From CAWCUU01 sp963798855 (GTDB lineage Bacteria; Gemmatimonadota; Gemmatimonadetes; Longimicrobiales; RSA9), in assembly GCA_963798855.1 (NCBI GenBank), contig CAWCUU010000002.1, positions 1,364,001 through 1,428,000 of the forward strand: DNA of 64,000 nt, read 5' to 3'. A program made the position numbers and the translations under genes. How positions within the stretch are numbered: the stretch's first letter is position 1; every line of letters starts with the position of its first letter. A model generated the notes under the pieces. That model worked only from the letters and a program-made list of their open reading frames with translations, searched no databases and was not told where the DNA came from. Positions 58,230 to 64,000 of the stretch are shown here, piece after piece.

Positions 58230-59210
58230 TCAGTCGAGGTCCACGAGCACACCGAGGTCGCGTGCCTCGGCCGCTTCGAGCACGCGGGCGGCGACGGCCG
58301 CATCCTGCGCCGCGTTGCCGACCGCCTTGAAGAACGTGATCTGATCGGCCGAGCGGCGGCCCGGGCGCGCTCCGGCCACGATCTCGCCGATCTCGTCCAC
58401 GGCCGACGCGTCGAGGGCGCCGGCCTCGATCGCGTCCACCAGCTCGCCCGCCTCTCGCAGCGCCGCCTCGCGGCTGTCCACGACGATGCGGGCGCGGCGG
58501 ATCAGCTCGCGGTCGACCTCGCGCATCGCCGGATCGTAGGAGCCAATACCGTTGACGTGCGTGCCGGCGTCCACTGTCGCGCCGCGGAATACCGGCGTGG
58601 CACTGTCGGTGGCCGCGACGATCAGATCGGCGCCGCGCACGGCGTCGGCCGCATCGGCCGGCGTCGCGACGCTCGGCGCGTCGGCCTCTCGCCGCAGCTC
58701 CTCCGCCAGGCGCCGCGCCAATGCCGCGCTGCGGGATACGATCCGCACCTGTCGGATGGGCCGGACCGCGCGAAGCCCGGTGAGCTGCGCGCGAGCCTGC
58801 ACCCCGGCGCCGAACAGGGCGACCGTGCTCGCGTCGGGTCGGGCGAGCAGGTCGGCGGCGAGGGCGCCGGCGGCGCCGGTGCGCAGCGCCGTGAGCCAGC
58901 CGGCCTCGAGCAACGCCCGCGGCTCTCCGGAGCGAGGGTCGAACAGCAGCGTCGCGGCATTGACGGAGCGGACGCCGCGCTCCCGGTTGCCCGGGAATAC
59001 GGAGACCAGCTTTACGCCGAGGGTGCCCGGGTCTGGCAACCAGGCCGGCATGAGCAGGGTCGTCCCGTCGGGCGTGGCGAGCGACATTCGTACGGGCACG
59101 GTCGCACGACCATCGGAGAGCTGCGCGAAGGCGGAGCGCATCGCGTCGATCGCAGCGTGGATGTCGATCGCCGCCGCGATCTGGTGTCGCGACAGGACCC
59201 TGAGCCGCAC
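58230..59210 (-). CDS. ornithine cyclodeaminase/mu-crystallin family protein
   Basis: The 326-residue protein starts at a GTG three bases after the MoaD-like stop. It contains VPVRMSLATPDGTTLLMPAWLP, GVKLVSVFPGNRERGV and PRALLEAGWLTALRTGAAGALAADLLARP, the substrate-binding half, then a Rossmann fold (TVALFGAGVQARAQLTGL, VRIVSRS) with ADLIVAATDSATPVF and VNGIGSYDP. These are the marks of the OCD/mu-crystallin family of NAD(P)-dependent cyclodeaminases, imine reductases and alanine-type dehydrogenases. The reaction cannot be fixed from sequence alone. It lies 12 bases before the acyl-CoA ligase gene. Confidence 0.92.
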   Translation of the reverse strand: MRLRVLSRHQIAAAIDIHAAIDAMRSAFAQLSDGRATVPVRMSLATPDGTTLLMPAWLPDPGTLGVKLVSVFPGNRERGVRSVNAATLLFDPRSGEPRALLEAGWLTALRTGAAGALAADLLARPDASTVALFGAGVQARAQLTGLRAVRPIRQVRIVSRSAALARRLAEELRREADAPSVATPADAADAVRGADLIVAATDSATPVFRGATVDAGTHVNGIGSYDPAMREVDRELIRRARIVVDSREAALREAGELVDAIEAGALDASAVDEIGEIVAGARPGRRSADQITFFKAVGNAAQDAAVAARVLEAAEARDLGVLVDLD

Positions 59211-59213
59211 CGG

Positions 59214-59489
59214 CTAGCCGCCCGCGATGCTGGGCAGGATCGTGACCGTGTCCCGCTCGGCGAGCGGCGCCGCGGTCCCGCCGAGACGACGCGCCTCCTC
59301 TTCGTTCACGTAGACGTTGACGAAGGAGCGGAGCGTGCCGTCGTCGCGGAAGAGGTGCCGTCGCAGGCGCGGGTGCCGTCGCGTCAGCTCGCCGAGCGCC
59401 TCGCCCACGGTTCCTGCCTGGACGGCGATCTCCGCAGCGCCGTCCGTGTGCTCGCGGAGCACCGCCGGGATCGCAATGCGTTGAGTCAT
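59214..59489 (-). CDS. MoaD/ThiS ubiquitin-like protein
   Basis: The 91-residue protein has a beta-grasp pattern: IAIPAVLREHTDGAAEIAV, then a helix (TVGEALGELTRRHPRLRRHLF), FVNVYVNEEEARRLGG, and ERDTVTILPSIAGG. The C-terminal Gly-Gly is the site that is adenylated and thiocarboxylated in MoaD, ThiS and SAMP proteins. It acts as a sulfur carrier or a protein modifier. No E1-like MoeB/ThiF gene or molybdopterin gene is near; it heads an operon with an ornithine-cyclodeaminase-like gene and an acyl-CoA ligase and is divergent from thrB. Its ribosome-binding site is weak. Confidence 0.88.
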   Translation of the reverse strand: MTQRIAIPAVLREHTDGAAEIAVQAGTVGEALGELTRRHPRLRRHLFRDDGTLRSFVNVYVNEEEARRLGGTAAPLAERDTVTILPSIAGG

Positions 59490-59604
59490 GCGCTTAAGTT
59501 GACGGGCGTCCCGCGGCTCCGCCAGCGGGCCGGGGCGCGCCGCGGCGCGGTGCGAGGATGCGCGGCTCGCGGAAAGTCTGGTCTCTGTCGGGAGGGTGGT
59601 GGCC

Positions 59605-60525
59605 GTGGAAGCGTTGCGGGAAGTAGCGGTACGCGTGCCGTGCAGCACGTCCAATCTCGGCGCGGGCTTCGACTGCGTCGGGCTGGCGCTGCGCCGCTAC
59701 CTCACGGCCGCGTTCCAGCCGGGCGACGGGCCGGGCCTGGAGCTGGAGCGGGCCGGAACGCTCGACGGTCTCGACGTGTGTCCGGCCGACGACCTGATCG
59801 TGCGCGTCTTCCGCAGCGAGATGCAGCGTCGCGGGTGGCCCGAGGTTGCGGGGCGACTCCGCGTCTCCTCGGAGATCCCGGTCGGGCGCGGGCTCGGCTC
59901 CTCCGCCGCGGCGATCGTCGCGGCCATCGCTCTGGCGGCCGCTGCGATCGGCGCCCTGGTGCAGACGGGCGAGGCGCTTGCCGAGGCCGAGCGGTGGGAG
60001 GGGCACCCCGACAACGTGGCGCCGGCGCTCCTCGGCGGCCTGCTGGCGGTCGTTCGCCGGGAGGACGGGGTCGCACGGCCGATGCGGCTCGGCCTGTCGG
60101 AGCACCTGGGCTTCGCCTTCGCCGCCCCCGGTAGCGGCGTCTCGACCGCCGCGGCGCGTGCGGCGCTGCCGGCCGTGGTGCCGCACGCCGTCGCGGTGCG
60201 GGCGGCGGCGCGGATGGCGGCGCTGATCCGCGGGCTCGGCACCGGGGACGAGGACGCGCTGCGCATCGCCTTCGCCGACGAGCTGCACGTGCCCTACCGG
60301 CTTCCACTCATCCCCCGCGCCGACGCGGTGCTGCACGCCGCGCGCGACGCCGGCGCCTACGCGGTCACGATCTCCGGCAGCGGCTCGGGGCTGATCGCGG
60401 CGTGCGCGCCCGATGCTGCGCCGGCCATCGCGGATGCGATGCGCGACGCGTTCGGCGACGATCGTGATGAGGGTATCATCGCCTTCGCGATGCAGCCGGA
60501 CTTCCAGGGCGCGAGGCGCGCATGA
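59605..60525 (+). CDS. thrB: homoserine kinase
   Basis: The start at the GTG at 59605 (306 residues) is preferred because GGGAGGG lies eight bases upstream; in-frame GTGs at 59596 and 59599 overlap that site. GHMP-kinase motifs are present: VRVPCSTSNLGAGFDCVGLAL at the N-terminus, the ATP loop PVGRGLGSSAAAIVAA, EGHPDNVAPALLGGL and the C-terminal TISGSGSGLIAA. It phosphorylates homoserine in threonine synthesis. The gene overlaps thrC by four bases (ATGA), so the two enzymes of the last steps are translationally coupled. Confidence 0.94.
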   Translation: MEALREVAVRVPCSTSNLGAGFDCVGLALRRYLTAAFQPGDGPGLELERAGTLDGLDVCPADDLIVRVFRSEMQRRGWPEVAGRLRVSSEIPVGRGLGSSAAAIVAAIALAAAAIGALVQTGEALAEAERWEGHPDNVAPALLGGLLAVVRREDGVARPMRLGLSEHLGFAFAAPGSGVSTAAARAALPAVVPHAVAVRAAARMAALIRGLGTGDEDALRIAFADELHVPYRLPLIPRADAVLHAARDAGAYAVTISGSGSGLIAACAPDAAPAIADAMRDAFGDDRDEGIIAFAMQPDFQGARRA

Positions 60526-61610
60526 GCCGGCACGGAGTCATCGCCCGCTGGGGCACCTGGCTGCCCATCACCGCCGAGACGCCCCGCCTGACGCTGCAGG
60601 AGGGAGACACGCCGCTGCTGCCGGCGCCCCGCCTCGCGCGTTGGGTCGGGGTCGAGGAGCTGCTGCTGAAGGTCGAGGGTCTGAACCCGACCGGCTCCTT
60701 CAAGGATCGGGGCATGGTGGTGGCCGTCGCGAAGGCGCTCGAGGATGGCGCCGAGACCGTGCTGTGCGCGTCCACCGGGAACACTTCCGCAAGCGCCTCC
60801 GCCTATGCGGCGCGGGCGGGGATCCGCGCCGTGGTGCTGCTCCCCGGCGGAAAGGTCGCGGCCGGAAAGGTGGCGCAGGCCGTCGTCCACGGCGCCCGCA
60901 TCGTCTCGCTGCGCGCGAACTTCGACGTCGCGCTGGATCTCGCGCGGGCCATCGTCGCCCGTCACCCCGCGGTGCTCGTGAATTCCGTGAACCCGTACCG
61001 GCTCGAGGGTCAGGCCACCGCCGCCTACGAGATCTGCGAGGCGCTCGGCGGCGCGCCCGACGTACTGGCGCTCCCGCTCGGCAACGGCGGCAACATCACG
61101 GCGTACGCCATGGGGTTTTCGCGCTGGAAAGAGGCGGGGCGCATCGCAGCCCGGCCGGCGCTGATCGGGGTGCAGGCGGAGGGCGCCGCGCCGTTCGTCG
61201 CCGGACACCCGATCGACGCGCCGGAGACCGTCGCGACCGCGATCCGTATCGGCCGCCCGGCGACGTGGGAGCCGGCGATCGCCGCGGCGACGGAGTCCGG
61301 AGGTCACATCCTCGCCGTTCCCGACGACGCCATCCTCGAGGCCTATCATGAGATTCCGCGACAGGAGGGCGTGTTCTGCGAGCCGGCATCTGCCGCATCG
61401 GTCGCCGGGCTGCGGGCCGCGGTGCGGGAAGGCCGCATCGATGCGCGCTCACGCTGCGTGTGCGTGCTGACCGGAAACGGGCTCAAGGATCCGGCGACCG
61501 CGGTGCCGGCCGATTTCCGGGTCGAGGAGCTGGAGGCGGATGAGGCAGGGGTGGTGGCTGCGCTTCGCTTGCAGGGCAAGGGCAAGGGCAAGGGCAAGGG
61601 CCAGGGCTAG
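60522..61610 (+). CDS. thrC: threonine synthase with repeat-derived C-terminal tail
   Basis: The 362-residue protein is a short-form threonine synthase: the PLP lysine lies in NPTGSFKDRGM, the phosphate-binding loop is in ASTGNTSASASAYAAR, and LPLGNGGNITAYAMGF and FCEPASAASVAGL are the other cofactor-contacting segments. It converts O-phosphohomoserine made by thrB to threonine. The last twelve residues (QGKGKGKGKGQG) are encoded by an iterated GGGCAA hexamer (61571-61607) and have no counterpart in the family; the conserved fold ends about 15-20 residues earlier. The tail looks like an intergenic repeat that has moved into the reading frame. Confidence 0.94.
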   Translation: MSRHGVIARWGTWLPITAETPRLTLQEGDTPLLPAPRLARWVGVEELLLKVEGLNPTGSFKDRGMVVAVAKALEDGAETVLCASTGNTSASASAYAARAGIRAVVLLPGGKVAAGKVAQAVVHGARIVSLRANFDVALDLARAIVARHPAVLVNSVNPYRLEGQATAAYEICEALGGAPDVLALPLGNGGNITAYAMGFSRWKEAGRIAARPALIGVQAEGAAPFVAGHPIDAPETVATAIRIGRPATWEPAIAAATESGGHILAVPDDAILEAYHEIPRQEGVFCEPASAASVAGLRAAVREGRIDARSRCVCVLTGNGLKDPATAVPADFRVEELEADEAGVVAALRLQGKGKGKGKGQG

Positions 61611-61646
61611 GAGGGGAAGAGCGAGGAAGGGAGGAGGTCGGTGGGC

Positions 61647-61904
61647 TCAAAGGTCAGGTGGGGGAGTGTCGGAGGGGTGAGGGAAGAGGAGGTCGGTGGC
61701 GGCGTGGAGCTCGAGGAGGGCGTCGGGGACGCCGAGATCGAGCAGGGCCCGGCGGACGGGAGGCTTTCGGGCGGGATCGTCGACCACCACCCAGACGCGG
61801 TCCGCCGTCACGAGCAGCCGGACCACTCCCTCGATGGCCTGAATCTCGGAACCGAGCCGTCGCACGATCGCGTCTGGCTCTTCCGGCGGTGTCACGTCGG
61901 TCAT
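61647..61904 (-). CDS. 85-residue protein of unknown function
   Basis: The reading begins MTDVTPPEEPDAIVRRLGSE and contains EGVVRLLVTADRVWVVVDDPARKPPVRRALLDLGV, a plausible small alpha/beta fold (two strands, then helix), and ends in a Pro-rich tail. The pattern of hydrophobic residues is protein-like, and it fills the gap between thrC (convergent) and the lipoprotein gene. There is no clear ribosome-binding site and no family was recognised. Confidence 0.5.
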   Translation of the reverse strand: MTDVTPPEEPDAIVRRLGSEIQAIEGVVRLLVTADRVWVVVDDPARKPPVRRALLDLGVPDALLELHAATDLLFPHPSDTPPPDL

Positions 61905-61963
61905 GCATGCAGGGTAGCCCCCGGATGCGACGAGGGCGAGGGACCCGGAAGCAGCCCGGCGAC

Positions 61964-61997
61964 TCCTCGCCCTCGCCCTCGCCCTAGCCCTAGCCTC
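61964..61997. repeat. GCCCTC/GCCCTA hexamer array following a lipoprotein stop codon
   Basis: On the minus strand it reads as iterated AGGGCT and AGGGCG starting four bases after the TAA of the lipoprotein gene (61998-62000). The same GGGC word in the opposite orientation forms the tail of thrC at 61571-61607. Confidence 0.7.
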
Positions 61998-63098
61998 TTA
62001 GTGATCGTGCGCGTGGTGGAAGGGCTGGAAGACGTTCTCCGCGAAGGCGAAGAGGTCGTCGATGGCCTGCCAGAGCTTCTGCAGTGCCTGCACGTCCGCG
62101 TCGCTCAGAGCGGATCCGTCGGGATGCGTGAATGTCGGGCTCTCGGCGGTCCCGCCAATGATCACCATCGCATCGCCGTTGTAGGTGAGCTGACCGTCGA
62201 TGGAACCGTCCTGCGCCAGCGTGGTGGCGAGCACCGCGGTCGAGCCATCATGCGTGACGGTCATCGTCACGTCGAAGGTGAAGGGCTCCTCCTGACCTAT
62301 CGCGATCTGGCCGGTGCCAATCAGGTGGATGGTGTCATCGGTGCCGGACCTCGAGACCGAGTAGTCGATCGCGAGCTGGAGGAAGTCGGAGCTCTGGGAG
62401 ATCGTGACGGTCTGCGAGAGGTCGAAGTCGACCTGGCTCGACCCGTCGGAGAGGAGGCCGACCGCGCCCAGCGTGGCCGTGACCGCCGTCGTGGTCTCCG
62501 TGTAGGACGCATCCACGTAATAGTCCGCCAGCACCGCCGAGGTCGGGCTGGTCCGCACGACCTTGATGCCGAGGCGCGTAGACGCAGCCGTGCTGAGGTC
62601 CGTCAGGTCGACATAGCCCAGAGCGTTCAGCGGCGCCGCCGGCCGTTGGGTAGTCGGGTCGATCGCGTAGTAGATGATTCGGACGCCGTTCGCCGGCGCG
62701 TCCATCGCGTCCGGATCGATCACGTAATACCCGTCGGTCGTGCTCCACACCAGCGTCTTGCCAAGCAGGTTGGACGGGAACATCGGCAGCCCGGCGGGCT
62801 GCTCCGCGTAGCGCCTCGCGCGATCGTACGACGGCAGCAGCCCGGCCGGCGACGTCGGGCCGGGAACGAGTTGCGCCGAGATCGTGCCGGCGAGCACATC
62901 CGCGGCGAGCCCGATACTGCTCAGCGCGTTCGCGTCGGCCGGCACACCGGTAACGTTCTGCGCGGCGGTCGCGGCTCCCTGCGGATCGTAGGGGCCGTTC
63001 GGCCCGGCCACTTTAGCGGAATCACAGCCCGCGGCGACGAGCCCGATCGCCAGCGCGATCGCGGCCGTGCGCGCCGGCACGCCGTGTCTGGACCTCAT
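61998..63098 (-). CDS. lipoprotein of unknown function
   Basis: The 366-residue protein starts at an ATG with GGAGG seven bases upstream. It has a lipoprotein signal (ARTAAIALAIGLV, lipobox VAAGC). The mature N-terminus is Pro/Gly/Ala-rich, then the protein is beta-rich with LLGKTLVWSTTDGYYVIDP, RIIYYAIDP, LGYVDLTDLS, VDFDLSQTVTISQSSDFLQ and YNGDAMVIIGG, suggesting a beta-sandwich or barrel. The C-terminus is a helix (DADVQALQKLWQAIDDLFAFA) ending in a His-rich FHHAHDH, a possible metal-binding tail. No family was recognised. Confidence 0.7.
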   Translation of the reverse strand: MRSRHGVPARTAAIALAIGLVAAGCDSAKVAGPNGPYDPQGAATAAQNVTGVPADANALSSIGLAADVLAGTISAQLVPGPTSPAGLLPSYDRARRYAEQPAGLPMFPSNLLGKTLVWSTTDGYYVIDPDAMDAPANGVRIIYYAIDPTTQRPAAPLNALGYVDLTDLSTAASTRLGIKVVRTSPTSAVLADYYVDASYTETTTAVTATLGAVGLLSDGSSQVDFDLSQTVTISQSSDFLQLAIDYSVSRSGTDDTIHLIGTGQIAIGQEEPFTFDVTMTVTHDGSTAVLATTLAQDGSIDGQLTYNGDAMVIIGGTAESPTFTHPDGSALSDADVQALQKLWQAIDDLFAFAENVFQPFHHAHDH

Positions 63099-63396
63099 GT
63101 GGGACCCTCCGTCTTGGTTGGCGAGAGGGGTTGCGGCCGGGGACCGACCCCGAAAACGGCGAGGATGTGGTGTGGGCAAGCCGCGTTCCGGGGCCGCGGA
63201 AACAGCTGAAGTCACTGCGGCCGCTACAGTTGGTAGACGGCTGGCGAGGCCACGGCCGTGATGGGGTGTGCATTGAGGTGGACAGCAGGCGTACTTTTTT
63301 CAGGGCGAGGGGCCGTGCTGGCCCGAAACCGGCAGGAGGATCTGCTGGAGGTCATCGAGGCGCACCCGCAGAGACTCGTAGAGCCAAATAGATCCA
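63099..63396. other. 298-bp divergent intergenic region
   Basis: It lies between the lipoprotein gene and the MFS gene. A T6 run at 63295-63300 is the only low-GC element. The promoters of both genes should be here, but none is convincing, and no gene or RNA was recognised. Confidence 0.4.
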
Positions 63397-64000
63397 GTGA
63401 TTTCCGGAATCGCCGATCGAATCGGCGCCAACAGGGTGGTGCTCGCGCTGTCCGCGGCTCGCCTGGCCGATGCGATGGGCAACAGCATCCTGTTCGTCAT
63501 CATCCCGCTGTACGTCGCACGCCTGCCGTCGCCGGCGTTCGATCTGCCGGAGCCGCTGCTGGTCGGCGTGCTGATCTCGCTGTACGGCTTCGTGAACTCG
63601 CTGGCGCAGCCCGTGGTCGGGGCGCTGACCGACCGGGTCAGCCGTCGCAAGCCGATCATCCTCGTCGGCCTCGGGATCATGGCGGCCGGCACGCTCGCGT
63701 TCGTCTTCGCGACCCGGTTCCTGCACCTGCTGCTGATCCGCGGCGTGCAGGGGCTCGGCGTGGCCATGACGATTCCGGCCTCGCTCGCTTTGATGGCGGC
63801 GGCCACGGAGACGCGAACGCGCGGCGGCTCGATGGGCATCTACACGAGCATGCGCATGGCCGGCTTCACGCTGGGGCCGCTGCTCGGCGGTTGGCTCCAC
63901 GACGCCTTCGGCTTCAAGCCGGCGTTCTACGTCGGGGCGGGCTTCGTGGCGCTGGGGATGCTGCTGGTGCAGCTGTGGGTGCACGAGGAGCCGATCAATG
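63397..64000 (+). CDS. MFS transporter, N-terminal part
   Basis: The gene runs off the window; 201 codons are visible from a GTG at 63397 (an in-frame TAG at 63379-63381 bars a longer start). Six helices are seen: ARLADAMGNSILFVIIPLYV, LVGVLISLYGFVNSLAQPVVG, the loop DRVSRRKPII (the MFS A motif GxLxDRxGRR-like), LGIMAAGTLAFVFATRF, LLIRGVQGLGVAMTIPASLALM and MRMAGFTLGPLLGGWLHDAFGF. This fits a drug-efflux-type (DHA1) major facilitator; the substrate is unknown. Confidence 0.85.
   Translation, partial: MISGIADRIGANRVVLALSAARLADAMGNSILFVIIPLYVARLPSPAFDLPEPLLVGVLISLYGFVNSLAQPVVGALTDRVSRRKPIILVGLGIMAAGTLAFVFATRFLHLLLIRGVQGLGVAMTIPASLALMAAATETRTRGGSMGIYTSMRMAGFTLGPLLGGWLHDAFGFKPAFYVGAGFVALGMLLVQLWVHEEPIN

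Noticed and set aside
1..64000. tRNA, rRNA, riboswitch or prophage genes
   Set aside because: I looked through the intergenic regions for cloverleaf-like arms, rRNA motifs and phage structural genes and found none that I could support.

Overview
The window is a high-GC bacterial chromosome segment. It most resembles a member of Gemmatimonadota or a neighbouring soil/sediment lineage. This is inferred from family content, not from a marker gene: two DUF5916/CBM9-like outer-membrane proteins, a sortilin-like BNR protein, an ADOP-type duplicated permease, a kinase-TPR protein, a 6-bladed propeller lipoprotein, a DUF4382 lipoprotein and many Spy-like or TonB-plug-like secreted proteins. No rRNA, tRNA, CRISPR array or prophage was recognised.

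Layout. 1-2.5 kb: end of an amylase-family gene, an orphan GHKL ATPase and a frameshifted isoprenylcysteine methyltransferase-like gene. 2.6-9.4 kb: APC permease, DUF5916 protein, Spy-like protein, TauE exporter and four-helix-bundle protein. 9.5-15.8 kb: BNR repeat protein (frameshifted), tandem universal stress protein and Kup potassium transporter. 15.9-22 kb: one minus-strand operon of ECF sigma factor, membrane anti-sigma-like protein, Spy/CnrX-like sensor, TolC, lipoprotein adaptor, ATPase-less MacB-like permease and a lipoprotein. 22.4-33.9 kb: NhaA, second DUF5916 protein, NSS transporter with a MetS-like small subunit, ADOP permease, small acidic membrane protein, and a flotillin/NfeD-like/TonB-plug-like operon. 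34.0-35.5 kb: an intact IS1202-like insertion sequence with 17-bp target duplications, sitting between lemA and the flotillin operon. 36.5-42.8 kb: saccharopine-dehydrogenase-like enzyme; a plus-strand island of a tiny membrane protein, a membrane-anchored DEAD-box half fused to a cold-shock domain, and an internally duplicated membrane protein; then a DUF4382 lipoprotein and a PLP decarboxylase. 42.9-52.6 kb: two CPBP proteases flanking a propeller lipoprotein, a Tat-exported HisC-like aminotransferase, an ABC-2 transporter, Tag glycosylase, an RnfD-like protein with a C-x7-C tail, and a porin-like protein. 52.7-64 kb: secreted protein, Ser/Thr kinase with TPRs (frameshifted), acyl-CoA ligase (frameshifted)/ornithine cyclodeaminase/MoaD operon, thrB-thrC, small protein, lipoprotein and the start of an MFS transporter.

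Two features run through the window. First, short-unit degenerate repeat arrays built from several different 'words' begin at or within a few bases of the stop codons of about ten genes, often as opposed arrays between convergent genes. Second, four conserved genes are each broken by one single-base indel, two of them at likely A/T homopolymers, which points to sequencing error more than to decay. The best candidates for undescribed biology are the half-helicase/cold-shock membrane protein with its duplicated membrane partner, the CnrYXH-like cassette driving an ABC-type rather than RND exporter, and the stop-codon-abutting repeat arrays.
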